Below, piece by piece: positions 38,289 to 49,729 of a stretch of DNA of 64,000 bases. The position numbers and the translations under genes are program-made. The notes below the pieces were generated by a model, which made no database searches, had not been told where the DNA came from, and saw nothing but the letters and a program-made list of their open reading frames with translations. The number at the start of each line of letters is the position of its first letter. Within the stretch, counting starts at the first letter, position 1. Origin of the DNA: an uncultured Prochlorococcus sp. (lineage in GTDB: Bacteria > Cyanobacteriota > Cyanobacteriia > PCC-6307 > Cyanobiaceae); the NCBI RefSeq assembly GCF_902536725.1, contig NZ_CACAYO010000003.1, positions 1 through 64,000 of the forward strand, read 5' to 3'.

Positions 38289-38639
38289 CTAAGTAATTTT
38301 TCTACCTATCCAGAACCCGAAAAGCATTGTGAATAAATTAACGATAATGATTAAATTAAAAAAAATTATAAATTTTATCCAATCCCCTTGATTTAAAATT
38401 TGGTACAAAAAATATATAAATCCACTAAAGGATGTAAAGCAAGAAAAAAAACCACTCAATAAAATTTTTTCAGTTGAATAACTTAATCTTTTACTGACCA
38501 AAAAACCCACTAAAAATGATCCAATTATTGAAATAAAAAAATTATTATTTATAGTTAATCTTAAAAAAGTAGCTAAGTAAGCAGCTAAAAAAAAATAAAT
38601 GAAATTATTTGTTTTCACTTTAAAAAAACTGAGTGACAT
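38289..38639 (-). CDS. crcB: CrcB/Fluc-type fluoride channel subunit 2 (degenerate)
   Basis: A 116-residue protein with four predicted membrane helices, the size of a Fluc subunit. ISIIGSFLVG (36-45) corresponds to the V-N-x-L-G-S-F-L-x-G helix of the family, but Ser37 replaces the usual Asn. The pore Phe pair is kept as Phe71 and Phe74 in CFTSFSGF. It overlaps the first crcB-like gene by 20 bases and probably forms an inverted heterodimer with it. Fluc exports fluoride. Confidence 0.8.
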   Translation of the reverse strand: MSLSFFKVKTNNFIYFFLAAYLATFLRLTINNNFFISIIGSFLVGFLVSKRLSYSTEKILLSGFFSCFTSFSGFIYFLYQILNQGDWIKFIIFFNLIIIVNLFTMLFGFWIGRKIT

Positions 38640-38985
38640 AGCAGCCCAAATAAAAGAAAAGGAATGAAAAAATTATCACTTCAATATAGTGAAAAAATAA
38701 TCTTAAGAATTTTCTCTTTTTAAATAAGATAAATAGTTGATATATAAATGAAGCAAATGTACTAAAACATCCTAAAAAACCGCTGTAAATTAAAACTAAA
38801 ATTTCGTTATTTATAAAATTTAAAGCTACTAAAATTCCTAAAAAAAAAGATGATAAAAAATTTACTATTGAAGTATTCTGAATATCAAAACCGATACTAT
38901 TTTTAAAATTATTTTGTATAAATATTCTCAGCATTAATCCAAAAGTACTGCCAATTAAAACTATACTTATTGAACTAAAATCCAA
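38620..38985 (-). CDS. crcB: CrcB/Fluc-type fluoride channel subunit 1
   Basis: A 121-residue, four-helix Fluc-like protein. IVNFLSSFFLG (40-50) keeps the Asn of the family (Asn42) but has Ser45 where Gly is usual. FSTFASF (74-80) keeps both pore phenylalanines (77 and 80). The N-terminal IGSTFGLMLR matches the G-x-x-x-G-x-x-x-R helix. The start is TTG at 38985, four bases after the SH3-like gene. Two adjacent crcB genes generally encode opposite-topology partners of one channel. Confidence 0.82.
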   Translation of the reverse strand: MDFSSISIVLIGSTFGLMLRIFIQNNFKNSIGFDIQNTSIVNFLSSFFLGILVALNFINNEILVLIYSGFLGCFSTFASFIYQLFILFKKRKFLRLFFHYIEVIIFSFLFFYLGCYVTQFF

Positions 38986-38988
38986 AAT

Positions 38989-41282
<2,294 letters not shown>

Positions 41283-41432
41283 TTAATATAAAAAAAATAC
41301 TAAACTTTTAAAATGTTTTTTTTAAAAGGTCTTTTATTAAACTTACCACCACAACAAGGTAAAGGCTCGAAGTCAATGAAAAAATTAATCACTTTTATTA
41401 TATAGCTAATATTTTTTTCTTCAGAAATTCAT

Positions 41433-42332
41433 ATGTCTTCACATCCACCTAATGTAATAATTTTAATTGGGCCTACTGCAAGTGGCAAAACAGAATTAGC
41501 TATTGAAATTGCAGAATATTTTAAAACTAATATACACAATATCGATTCAAGACAAATATATAAGTCCATGGATATTGGAACAGCCAAACCATCTAAAATC
41601 CAACAAAAAAAAATAAAGCATTTTTTAATAGATATTGAAGAACCAATTAATCCAATTAATGTAAAACAATTTCAAGAAATTGCTCAAAAATCTATTAAAG
41701 GAGATCTTAAACAAGATAATTTACCTTTTCTTGTTGGAGGAAGTGGGTTGTATATGAACTCAATAACAAAAGGTTTTTTTGTACCAGATGTCCCTCCTCA
41801 AAATAATTTGAGAAAACAATTAAAAGAACTTGGCCAAGAACAATGTTGGGACCTGTTAAAAAATTGTGATCCATTATCAACAAAAAAAATCAGTTTTGCT
41901 GACCAGATTCGAACAATTAGAGCGTTAGAAGTCTTCTACGTAACAGGTAAGCCTTTGTCAACTCTGAAAGTTCAGAAACCACCTAACTGGAAAATCTTGG
42001 AGCTTGGATTAGACAGATGTAATTTAAAAGAAAGAATTTTTGAAAGAACAAAAAATATGTTTTTATCTGGAATTATTGAAGAGACGAACCACCTTATCTC
42101 TAAATACGGATTTAATTTGCCAATATTGGAAACAATTGGTTATCGAGAAGCTAGGGATGTTTTAAATAACCGTTCAACAATTGACGAGGCGATTGAGGTG
42201 ACTGCGACAAAAACAATCCAATTTGCCAAAAGACAAAAAACTTGGTTTCGTAATAAAAATAATCCTCTTTGGCTTAATAACAAAAACCCGCTAAAAGATG
42301 CAATAATTAAGATAGAGTCTTTTTTAAGCTAA
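41433..42332 (+). CDS. miaA: tRNA dimethylallyltransferase MiaA
   Basis: A 299-residue enzyme. P-loop [27 protein letters not shown] and [10 protein letters not shown] are the family blocks, with [12 protein letters not shown] in the C-terminal half. It adds an isopentenyl group to A37 of tRNAs that read UNN codons. ATG start; infC follows 53 bases downstream on the same strand. Confidence 0.96.
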   Translation: MSSHPPNVIILIGPTASGKTELAIEIAEYFKTNIHNIDSRQIYKSMDIGTAKPSKIQQKKIKHFLIDIEEPINPINVKQFQEIAQKSIKGDLKQDNLPFLVGGSGLYMNSITKGFFVPDVPPQNNLRKQLKELGQEQCWDLLKNCDPLSTKKISFADQIRTIRALEVFYVTGKPLSTLKVQKPPNWKILELGLDRCNLKERIFERTKNMFLSGIIEETNHLISKYGFNLPILETIGYREARDVLNNRSTIDEAIEVTATKTIQFAKRQKTWFRNKNNPLWLNNKNPLKDAIIKIESFLS

Positions 42333-42385
42333 CTTTATAAAAATAGATTTTGTTCATCATCCAATCAATTTATTTAATTAACTGA

Positions 42386-42958
42386 ATGCCCCCACGCCCA
42401 CGCTTTGACCGACGAGCTCCAGTTAGAGAGCTACCAAATATAAATGAAAGAATAAAATACCCTGAATTGAGAGTCGTGGATTCAGATGGAAAACAATTAG
42501 GCGTCATAGATAGATTAAAAGCATTAGAAATTGCATCTCAAAGAGAACTTGATTTAGTTTTAGTGAGCGAAAAAGCAAATCCTCCTGTTTGTAGAATCAT
42601 GGACTATGGAAAATATAAATTTGAACAAGAAAAAAAAGCTAAAGAAGCAAGGAAAAAATCTCATCAAACAGAAGTTAAAGAAGTAAAAATGAGGTATAAA
42701 ATTGACAAGCATGATTATGATGTTCGGATTGGGCAAGCTACTAAATTTCTGAAATCGGGAGATAAGGTAAAATGCACTGTAATTTTTAGGGGAAGAGAAA
42801 TTCAACACTCAAATTTAGCTGAGACTCTTCTTTTAAGAATGGCTAATGATTTAGAAGAGCAATCAGAAGTACAACAAAAACCAAAAAGAGAAGGAAGAAA
42901 TATGATTATGTTTCTAAGCCCTCGAAAAACTCCTCTTATTAAAAAAGATGATGGGTGA
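42386..42958 (+). CDS. infC: Translation initiation factor IF-3
   Basis: A 190-residue IF-3. The N-domain ([20 protein letters not shown] in part, with [12 protein letters not shown]) is joined by a Lys-rich linker to the C-domain, where [10 protein letters not shown] and [13 protein letters not shown] lie on the 30S-binding face. It prevents premature 70S formation and checks initiator tRNA pairing. The start is a normal ATG, so the AUU-based autoregulation of Escherichia coli infC is not available here. The 5' end is unusually C-rich for this genome (Pro/Arg codons). Confidence 0.96.
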   Translation: MPPRPRFDRRAPVRELPNINERIKYPELRVVDSDGKQLGVIDRLKALEIASQRELDLVLVSEKANPPVCRIMDYGKYKFEQEKKAKEARKKSHQTEVKEVKMRYKIDKHDYDVRIGQATKFLKSGDKVKCTVIFRGREIQHSNLAETLLLRMANDLEEQSEVQQKPKREGRNMIMFLSPRKTPLIKKDDG

Positions 42959-43036
42959 TAAATTTTTATCAAAAAAATATGACGAATGTTAAAGTGTCAC
43001 TATGTCCAAAAATAAATTAGTCAGGATTTTTCTAAA

Positions 43037-44023
43037 GTGAGATTCCATATTCAACAAGAGAGTGATATCCCAGCATCGACACAATTGTACAATCAAATCT
43101 GTTTTGCAATAGCTGCAAGACATTATCCTCCAGGGCATAGACTTCCTAGTACAAGGCAACTTGCAATGCAGACTGGACTTCATCGAAATACCATAAGCAA
43201 AGTATACAGACAACTGGAAATAGATGGGGTTGTTGAAGCAATAGCAGGATCAGGTATCTATGTAAGAGATAATCTTACTAAAAGAGAATTTAAAAAATCT
43301 TTTTACTCAAAAGATAAAATAAGTAAACCTCCTGATCAAGAAGCAAAAAAGTTTATTGACAACTTGATAAATCTAGGATGTAGTTTACAAGAGACGAGAG
43401 ATATATTGACCAATGAAATTGATTGGCGTATTAAGTGTGGATCAAGAATCATAGTAAGTACTCCTAGAGAAGATATTGGAGCTTCTATGTTAATAGCAGA
43501 AGACCTTTCTACAACAGTAAATGTACCAGTAGAAGTTGTTCCTATGGAAGAATTAGAAAAAGTTTTGAGTAATTCAAATAGTGGTACTATTGTCACAAGC
43601 AGATATTTTTTACAGCCTCTAGAAAAAGTTGCTAGACAATATGGGGTTCGAGCTATTGCAGTTGACTTGAGCGATTTCCAAAAGGAATTGAAAATTCTAA
43701 AGGAATTAAACGCTGGGAGTTGCTTAGGTATTGTTAGTATAAGTCCTGGTTTATTGAGAGCAGCAGAAATCATAATACACAGCATGAGAGGTAGTGAATT
43801 ACTTCTTATGACCGCAATCTCAGATAATAACGGTAGATTACTATCACTTTTAAAGGCTTCTAGCCATATAATTTGTGATGGACCTAGTTTATCAGTTGTA
43901 GAAAACGCATTATTAAAAAATCGTTCTCAGCTAATGAGATTACCTCAAATAATATGTGCTAGAAATTATTTAAGTATCGAAACAATAAACCAATTAAAAA
44001 AGGAAATAGGAGTTATTAATTAG
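43037..44023 (+). CDS. GntR-family transcriptional regulator
   Basis: A 328-residue protein. The winged helix (about 10-77) has SDIPASTQLYNQICFAIAAR split over 8-28, GHRLPSTRQLAMQTGLHRNTISKVYRQLE (31-59 in parts) and IAGSGIYVRD. The remaining 250 residues look like a periplasmic-binding-type or sugar-phosphate-sensing fold rather than the aminotransferase domain of MocR regulators. Ligand and targets are unknown. The start is GTG at 43037 and cysE follows six bases after its stop, so the two are one transcript. Confidence 0.85.
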   Translation: MRFHIQQESDIPASTQLYNQICFAIAARHYPPGHRLPSTRQLAMQTGLHRNTISKVYRQLEIDGVVEAIAGSGIYVRDNLTKREFKKSFYSKDKISKPPDQEAKKFIDNLINLGCSLQETRDILTNEIDWRIKCGSRIIVSTPREDIGASMLIAEDLSTTVNVPVEVVPMEELEKVLSNSNSGTIVTSRYFLQPLEKVARQYGVRAIAVDLSDFQKELKILKELNAGSCLGIVSISPGLLRAAEIIIHSMRGSELLLMTAISDNNGRLLSLLKASSHIICDGPSLSVVENALLKNRSQLMRLPQIICARNYLSIETINQLKKEIGVIN

Positions 44024-44029
44024 AATAAG

Positions 44030-44764
44030 ATGCTAAAAACATTTAAATCAGATATAGAAATTATTAGAGAGAGAGATCCTGCCGCAAGAGGAATAATAGA
44101 AATATTTCTTTGCTACCCGGGCTTTCAATCAATAGTTATTCATAGGTTTACGCATAAATTATGGCAATTAAAAATTCCTTTAGTGCCCCGCTTAATGAGT
44201 CATTTTAATAGGTTAGCAACAGGTATTGAAATCCATCCTGGGGCAAAAATTGGTAAACGTGTTTTCATAGATCATGGAATGGGAGTTGTAATTGGAGAAA
44301 CAGCTGAAATAGGAAATAATTGCCTTCTATATCAGGGAGTTACATTAGGAGGTACAGGTAAAAGCCATGGCAAAAGACACCCAACTTTAATGGAAAATGT
44401 TGTAGTTGGAGCAGGGGCAAAAATTCTTGGATCCATCACAGTAGGATCTAATACACGTATCGGCGCAGGTTCAGTAGTTGTTCGAAATGTAGAAGGGAAC
44501 AGTACTGTTGTTGGAATCCCTGGCAGGGTAGTGCATCAAAGTGGTGTCAAAGTGAATCCATTAGCTCACTCTGCCTTACCAGATGCAGAAGCTAATGTGA
44601 TAAAAAATTTAATGGATAGGATAGACTCTCTTGAAAATGAAATTCTTAAATTACAAAAAGCCCTACAATGTTTATCAAACTCAGAATCGATTGATATTTC
44701 TAAACTCGGTGATTCTCAAAATCTTAAGGACAAAGAAATTTTTGAATTTCTTGGAGATGAGTAA
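44030..44764 (+). CDS. cysE: Serine O-acetyltransferase
   Basis: A 244-residue enzyme. A short N-terminal helical part (RERDPAARGIIEIFLCYPGF) is followed by a left-handed beta-helix of hexapeptide repeats (about 65-170), with IDHGMGVVIGETAEIG and GGTGKSHGKRHPT at the active site. It makes O-acetylserine, the first step of cysteine synthesis. The N-terminal domain is shorter than in Escherichia coli, typical for cyanobacteria and others. Its stop is eight bases from that of secA, which faces it. Confidence 0.96.
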   Translation: MLKTFKSDIEIIRERDPAARGIIEIFLCYPGFQSIVIHRFTHKLWQLKIPLVPRLMSHFNRLATGIEIHPGAKIGKRVFIDHGMGVVIGETAEIGNNCLLYQGVTLGGTGKSHGKRHPTLMENVVVGAGAKILGSITVGSNTRIGAGSVVVRNVEGNSTVVGIPGRVVHQSGVKVNPLAHSALPDAEANVIKNLMDRIDSLENEILKLQKALQCLSNSESIDISKLGDSQNLKDKEIFEFLGDE

Positions 44765-44772
44765 ATATTAAT

Positions 44773-47604
44773 TTAATTTTTTTCATTAGCGTCAGTTTTA
44801 GGTTGAAACATGAACATTGAATAAATAACATTTCGTCTCATATTAGTCATCATTTCAAGAAACATGTCATATCCTTCGTTTTTATATTCGATTAATGGAT
44901 CTTTTTGACCATAACCTCTCAATCCGACTGATTCCCTCAAGGAATCCATGGATTGAAGATGTTCTCGCCATAAATTATCTATTTGCTGCAAAATGAAAAA
45001 TCTTTCAGCTTCTCTCATCAATCCTGGACGAATCTTTTCTATTTGTGATTCCTTTAAATCATAAGCTATTCGTAATTGCTCTTGAAGATAGTTTTTTAAT
45101 TCTTCTATTGACAGTAAATTAATATCATCAGATTTAAGATCATCTAATAAATAAATAAATTCTTTAACTTTAGAAAGTAATTGATCAATATTCCATTCCT
45201 CAGGAGGAAGATCAGGATTAATATAAGCATCTACAATTTCAATCATTGTCCTTTCTCCATATCCTATTACTTGTCTCTTTAAATCAATTCCTTTCAATAC
45301 TCTTAGTCTTTCGCCATAAACTGCTTTTCTTTGATTGTTCATTACCTCGTCGTATTCAAATACTTGTTTTCTAATATCGTAATAGTAGGTTTCAACCTTC
45401 TTTTGAGCACTCTCTAAAGACCTAGTAAGCATTCCTGACTCAATAGGCATATCTTCATCAACCCTAAAAGCATTCATTAGATTTGCTACTCTATCGCCTC
45501 CAAAAATCCTTAATAAATTATCATCTAAAGATAAAAAGAATCTTGTACTGCCAAGATCACCTTGTCTTCCTGCTCTTCCTCTAAGTTGATTATCCACTCT
45601 TCTTGATTCATGTCTCTCAGTACCAATGACATGTAAACCACCAGCTTCTCTTACTTTTTCTTCTTCATGAATCAAAACTTTTTCATATTCTTTTTTTACA
45701 TCAGACAAAGATTCTCTCAAAAGCTTTATCGACTTATCATCAGTTGGCGCTTTTTCTGCAGCTGTAGCTATTCTGTCATCAAGCTCTAAGACAGAAAGTT
45801 GTCTTTCTCCCCAATTTTTTACAAGTTCATCAGATAAAATAGAGAGTTTCTTTTCAAATGCTTCGTCGAGCTTACAAGGGAAAAGACTAGTTGAAGAATT
45901 TGAAATATTCTTTTTCAAATTTGTAGCAGCTTTTTTAGAAAACCCACCCTTAGATTTTGAACTTCTTTGTTTAGGGATTGGTGGCTTATGCTCATTATCA
46001 GGCTTGACTAACAAAGGAATTAAAATTTCTTTTAATTTTAGCCTTGCCATATAATCACTATTACCGCCAAGAATTATATCTGTTCCCCTTCCAGCCATAT
46101 TTGTCGCAATAGTAACAGCACCAGCTCTTCCTGCCTGGGCAACAATTTCGGCCTCACGTTCAACGTTCTCTGGCTTAGCATTTAACAAATTATGTGGGAT
46201 TTTTTCTTCAGATAAAAGTGAACTTAATAATTCACTTTTTTCAACACTTGTCGTACCAACTAAAACAGGTCTACCTTCTCTATGAATTTGTGCAGTTTCT
46301 TTAGCAACGGCTTTCCATTTACCAATCTCTGTCTTAAAAACTTGATCAGACCAATCTTGCCTCTTTCTTATTTGATTTGTAGGTATAACTGTTGATTCTA
46401 ATTTATAAGTTTTTTCAAATTCAACCTCCTCAGTTTTTGCAGTTCCCGTCATTCCTGCTAAACCAGGATATAGGAGGAAAAAATTCTGATAAGTTATAGA
46501 TGCTAATGTTTGAGTCTCAGGCTGAATCTTAAGATTCTCTTTTGCTTCTATTGCCTGATGTTGTCCATCACTCCAACGTCTTCCTGGCATAACCCTACCA
46601 GTAAATTCATCTACTATGACGGCCTCATCATTCTTAATAATATAATTTACATCTTTAATAAATAATTCTTTAGCTTTTAACGCGTTAGTTATATAATGTG
46701 CCCAAGGATCTTGAGGATTATATAAATCATTAACTTTCAAATAATCTTCACATTTTGCAAAACCCTGATCAGTTAATATACAACTTCTCTGTTTTTCATC
46801 AACTTCATAATCACCTTCTGGATCAATTCCATCCTTACTTAATTCTTTTGCTTTGACCAATACCAAAGATAATTCTGCAGCTTTTTGATATTTTTCTTGT
46901 GGTCTTTCAACTTGGCCAGAAATGATTAGAGGCGTTCTTGCTTCATCAATTAATATTGAATCAACCTCATCAATTACGCAGTAATTAAATTTTCTTTGAA
47001 CTACCTCATTAATATCGGTAGCCATGTTATCTCTTAAATAATCAAATCCCAATTCTGAATTTGTAGCATAGGTTATATCACAATCATAATTTTTCTTCCT
47101 CTCAACTGGATTCATATCTTGCTGAATCAAACCAACGGATAAACCTAAAAAACGATGAACTTGTCCCATCCACTCTGCATCTCTTCTAGCTAAATAATCA
47201 TTTACAGTGACAACATGAACACCTTTTCCAGTAAGAGCATTTAAATAACAAGGTAATGTTGCGACTAGAGTTTTTCCCTCTCCAGTCTTCATCTCAGCAA
47301 TTTGACACTCATTTAAAACCATCCCGCCAATTAATTGAACATCAAAATGTCTCATATCAAGAACTCGTTTACTTGCTTCTCTTACAATTGCAAAGGCTTT
47401 AGGAAGAAATTCTTCTAGGAGTTCTTTTTGTTTTTTGAAATCTAATTCTGATGAAATCTTTGATTTAAGATTTTGAGTTTCTTTTCTAAGCTCATCATCA
47501 GTCAATTGAGAAATTTCATCTTCTAAAAAATTTATCTCTTCAACTATTGGTTGATAGCGCTTTAACTTTCGTGTATTCGGGTCTCCCAACAAAAGTTTTA
47601 GCAT
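44773..47604 (-). CDS. secA: Preprotein translocase ATPase SecA
   Basis: A 943-residue motor. Walker A is [15 protein letters not shown], Walker [18 protein letters not shown], and the second nucleotide domain carries [15 protein letters not shown] and [14 protein letters not shown]. Between the last two lies an insert of over 100 residues, Lys/Ser-rich at first and then helical, as in cyanobacterial and plastid SecA. The Cys-rich zinc tail of Escherichia coli SecA is missing; the protein ends [11 protein letters not shown]. It drives export across plasma and thylakoid membranes through SecYEG. Confidence 0.98.
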   Translation of the reverse strand: MLKLLLGDPNTRKLKRYQPIVEEINFLEDEISQLTDDELRKETQNLKSKISSELDFKKQKELLEEFLPKAFAIVREASKRVLDMRHFDVQLIGGMVLNECQIAEMKTGEGKTLVATLPCYLNALTGKGVHVVTVNDYLARRDAEWMGQVHRFLGLSVGLIQQDMNPVERKKNYDCDITYATNSELGFDYLRDNMATDINEVVQRKFNYCVIDEVDSILIDEARTPLIISGQVERPQEKYQKAAELSLVLVKAKELSKDGIDPEGDYEVDEKQRSCILTDQGFAKCEDYLKVNDLYNPQDPWAHYITNALKAKELFIKDVNYIIKNDEAVIVDEFTGRVMPGRRWSDGQHQAIEAKENLKIQPETQTLASITYQNFFLLYPGLAGMTGTAKTEEVEFEKTYKLESTVIPTNQIRKRQDWSDQVFKTEIGKWKAVAKETAQIHREGRPVLVGTTSVEKSELLSSLLSEEKIPHNLLNAKPENVEREAEIVAQAGRAGAVTIATNMAGRGTDIILGGNSDYMARLKLKEILIPLLVKPDNEHKPPIPKQRSSKSKGGFSKKAATNLKKNISNSSTSLFPCKLDEAFEKKLSILSDELVKNWGERQLSVLELDDRIATAAEKAPTDDKSIKLLRESLSDVKKEYEKVLIHEEEKVREAGGLHVIGTERHESRRVDNQLRGRAGRQGDLGSTRFFLSLDDNLLRIFGGDRVANLMNAFRVDEDMPIESGMLTRSLESAQKKVETYYYDIRKQVFEYDEVMNNQRKAVYGERLRVLKGIDLKRQVIGYGERTMIEIVDAYINPDLPPEEWNIDQLLSKVKEFIYLLDDLKSDDINLLSIEELKNYLQEQLRIAYDLKESQIEKIRPGLMREAERFFILQQIDNLWREHLQSMDSLRESVGLRGYGQKDPLIEYKNEGYDMFLEMMTNMRRNVIYSMFMFQPKTDANEKN

Positions 47605-47776
47605 AAGTCAAAGTCCTGAAAATTAATCTAATAACAATCATTATAAATTAATGAGTTACAACAAAATGAATAAAACTATTATCTCTTTATTTTATAGAAA
47701 CGATCGATTAAGGTATTTAGATTGAAGTCACAAAAATAACCTAGCTGACATCACTTTTCAAAAATCTTTTTAATAA

Positions 47777-48232
47777 ATGAAACAAATATCTCTAATCAAC
47801 CATTACAAGGGAGCCTTAGGATTAAGATTTTTTGGATTAGGTCCTAATCTCAAACCTACTAATGGATTAAATAAGCTACAAAAATTGTTAGATAATAATG
47901 CTTTCTGGGCAAAAAATAGAACAATTAATGATCTAAAAAAATGTCTTGCTAAAAGTGACGTTGTAATAAGTATTTGGGTTGGCAACGAGATAGTTGGTTT
48001 TGGCAGAGCTTTAACGGATGGGATTTATCGTGGGGTACTTTGGGATATTGTCATAGATCAAAATCATCAAGGCAGAGGTTTTGGCAAATTAATTGTAAAT
48101 AATCTTTTATCTTCAAAAGAAATTAAAAATACAAAGAAAATATATTTAATGACGACGAATAAAAAATTGTTTTATTCTCAAATGGATTTCAAAGAAGTTA
48201 CTTCTCAAAATTTGTTAATTCGTGAAATATAA
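47777..48232 (+). CDS. GNAT-family N-acetyltransferase
   Basis: A 151-residue acetyltransferase. The acetyl-CoA loop is IDQNHQGRGFGKLIVN (about 93-108), with GRALTDGIYRGVLWDI forming the strands before it. The N-terminus is longer than the minimal domain (LGLRFFGLGPNLKPTNGLNKL in the region 14-34). Similar proteins in cyanobacteria are called YkkB-like or plastid GNATs; substrate unknown. ATG start, divergent from secA by 172 bases. Confidence 0.85.
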   Translation: MKQISLINHYKGALGLRFFGLGPNLKPTNGLNKLQKLLDNNAFWAKNRTINDLKKCLAKSDVVISIWVGNEIVGFGRALTDGIYRGVLWDIVIDQNHQGRGFGKLIVNNLLSSKEIKNTKKIYLMTTNKKLFYSQMDFKEVTSQNLLIREI

Positions 48233-48255
48233 AGTTCTTTTCTATGAAAGTTAAA

Positions 48256-48687
48256 TCAAGAAACAAATTTACTATAAAGCCATCTAATAAAAGGACCTAA
48301 AATAGGAACTGGTCCAAAAGTTGGACCGCAAAAATCAAAGTAATCTCTGTGCTCTTTTATTAATCCATTTTCGCCAAATAATAAACGAGTAGTTCCAGGA
48401 TAAATAAATTCTTTACCCATAATTTTTAAACCCATTGTCCATTCAACAAATCCACACTTTCCAGTTATGGAAATCGCATGAGTTTCTAAAAAAATATCAT
48501 CACATCTTTTAACTAGCTTTTCTTGAGCTTTGATATAAGAATCTAAGCCCTCTGTTTCCTGAGTTGGATCTGTAAAAATAACATTTTCATTATAAAATTC
48601 AGCCCATTTTTGTTTTGTTGGTGCACCTTTACCATAGGGTTTAGTAAATAATCCCTTTAAATCCTCAATGGAAATTACTCTTGTCAT
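48256..48687 (-). CDS. SnoaL/NTF2-like protein
   Basis: A 143-residue protein with the cone-shaped NTF2-like fold pattern: an N-terminal helix (WAEFYNENVIFTDPTQETEG), then strands CGFVEWTMGLKI and RLLFGENGLIKEHRDYFD. The Trp and Asp-Tyr-Phe residues are common in the SnoaL and steroid-isomerase-like subgroup. A hydrophobic C-terminus (PVPILGPFIRWLYSKF) is conserved in cyanobacterial and plastid members. No enzymatic activity can be claimed. ATG at 48687. Confidence 0.8.
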   Translation of the reverse strand: MTRVISIEDLKGLFTKPYGKGAPTKQKWAEFYNENVIFTDPTQETEGLDSYIKAQEKLVKRCDDIFLETHAISITGKCGFVEWTMGLKIMGKEFIYPGTTRLLFGENGLIKEHRDYFDFCGPTFGPVPILGPFIRWLYSKFVS

Positions 48688-48733
48688 TACGAGATGGTCA
48701 TTACAAATATTTTAAGGGATACAAACATTAAAA

Positions 48734-48805
48734 GCGGATGAAGAGATTCGAACTCTCGACATTCTCCTTGGCAAGGAGATGCTCTACCACTGAGCTACAT
48801 CCGCA
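48734..48805 (-). tRNA. tRNA-Gly (anticodon GCC)
   Basis: A 72-base cloverleaf on the minus strand. The acceptor GCGGATG pairs with CATCCGC, the discriminator is U as in other bacterial tRNA-Gly, and the anticodon arm CTCCT/AGGAG closes the loop TTGCCAA in a slightly shifted five-pair stem with anticodon GCC. The T-arm is GAGAGTTCGAATCTC. CCA is not encoded. It lies between the SnoaL-like gene and ribH, both on the same strand. Confidence 0.97.
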
Positions 48806-48865
48806 TAACTTTATTATTTTATCTCAAAGAAGGGTTCAATGATAGAAATAATTAAATTTTTTCAA

Positions 48866-49342
48866 TTAATTTAAATTTTTAATCAAGGATCCCATCTCAA
48901 TTGCTTGTAAAGCATAATTCCAACCAAGATTATTTTTAATCCCTGCTCTTTCTAAAGCCTGCTGGATAGTATCAGTAGTCAATACTCCAAAAATAATTGG
49001 AACATTATTTTCAAATGAAACTTGTGAAATACCTTTGCTCGCCTCAGATATAACTACATCATAATGAGAAGTTTCTCCACGGATCACAGCCCCAAGAGCG
49101 ATTACAACGTCATAACTCTTTTTTTTCATAAGCGTTTTAGCAGCGATTGGCAATTCGAATGATCCAGGAACCCAAACTATATCTACTTGATTGCTTAATT
49201 CAGAAGTATCTAAACCATGTCTTTTTAAACAATCAAGACAACCAGATAGAATTTTATTTGTAATTAAATCATTAAATCTTGCTATTACAATCCCAACTTT
49301 TAAAGTAGAGGCATTAGTAAAAGAGCCCTCAAAAATAGCCAT
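48866..49342 (-). CDS. ribH: 6,7-dimethyl-8-ribityllumazine synthase
   Basis: A 158-residue lumazine synthase. The blocks [14 protein letters not shown] (22-35), [13 protein letters not shown] and [16 protein letters not shown] carry the substrate pocket, including the catalytic His of GETSHYD. It condenses the ribityl-aminouracil with dihydroxybutanone phosphate in riboflavin synthesis and assembles into an icosahedral or pentameric shell. It lies 49 bases downstream of psbZ on the same strand. Confidence 0.96.
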   Translation of the reverse strand: MAIFEGSFTNASTLKVGIVIARFNDLITNKILSGCLDCLKRHGLDTSELSNQVDIVWVPGSFELPIAAKTLMKKKSYDVVIALGAVIRGETSHYDVVISEASKGISQVSFENNVPIIFGVLTTDTIQQALERAGIKNNLGWNYALQAIEMGSLIKNLN

Positions 49343-49391
49343 TAAATTTTAATTTGATATATTAATAGACTCTCACGAAAAGGTATTAAGT

Positions 49392-49589
49392 TCAAACTAA
49401 TGAAGAAACTATCCCTGTGACAAAAACCAAAACAACCCAAACAGCAGCAATAGAATAAATTTTTCTCCTACTTTCTCGCTGTCCTTCCTCAGTAGAAGGT
49501 TGAGTCACATATAAAACGGGCACTCCAACTACCGCAATTAAAGAAGCAAATAATAGAGCATTTACGAAGAAAAAGTTAACAGCCTGCAT
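49392..49589 (-). CDS. psbZ: Photosystem II protein PsbZ (Ycf9)
   Basis: A 65-residue protein with two membrane helices (about 5-27 and 44-63). The first ends VVGVPVLYVTQP, the family's most conserved stretch; the linking loop is charged (STEEGQRESRRK). PsbZ sits at the edge of the photosystem II core and helps bind the antenna. ATG at 49589 with a perfect TATAAT about 23 bases upstream. Confidence 0.93.
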   Translation of the reverse strand: MQAVNFFFVNALLFASLIAVVGVPVLYVTQPSTEEGQRESRRKIYSIAAVWVVLVFVTGIVSSLV

Positions 49590-49611
49590 AATTCAGTCTT
49601 AGGTTTCAAAT

Positions 49612-49617
49612 ATTATA
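49612..49617 (-). promoter_or_regulatory. Putative -10 element of psbZ
   Basis: On the minus strand TATAAT matches the consensus in all six positions and would start transcription near 49605, giving a leader of about 16 bases before psbZ. No clear -35 lies 17 bases upstream, as is common in this organism. A TTTACATA half-site resembling half of HLR1 is about 45 bases upstream (49658-49665). Confidence 0.45.
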
Positions 49618-49729
49618 AATACTATAATCTCATGAAAATGAGAATTTTTAGAGAAAATTTACATACTTTAGCCACTTTAAATGCAAAAAAAAAATTTCTA
49701 CCTAATATCTATTTAGGAATAAAAAAAGT

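Noticed and set aside
38620..38639. Possible frameshift splitting one crcB into two
   Set aside because: Both frames encode a full four-helix Fluc-like protein with its own pore phenylalanines, so they are two genes rather than one broken gene.
47605..47776. Small RNA between secA and the GNAT gene
   Set aside because: The 172 bases are A/T-rich with no stable stem or known sRNA motif; they most likely hold the two divergent promoters only.
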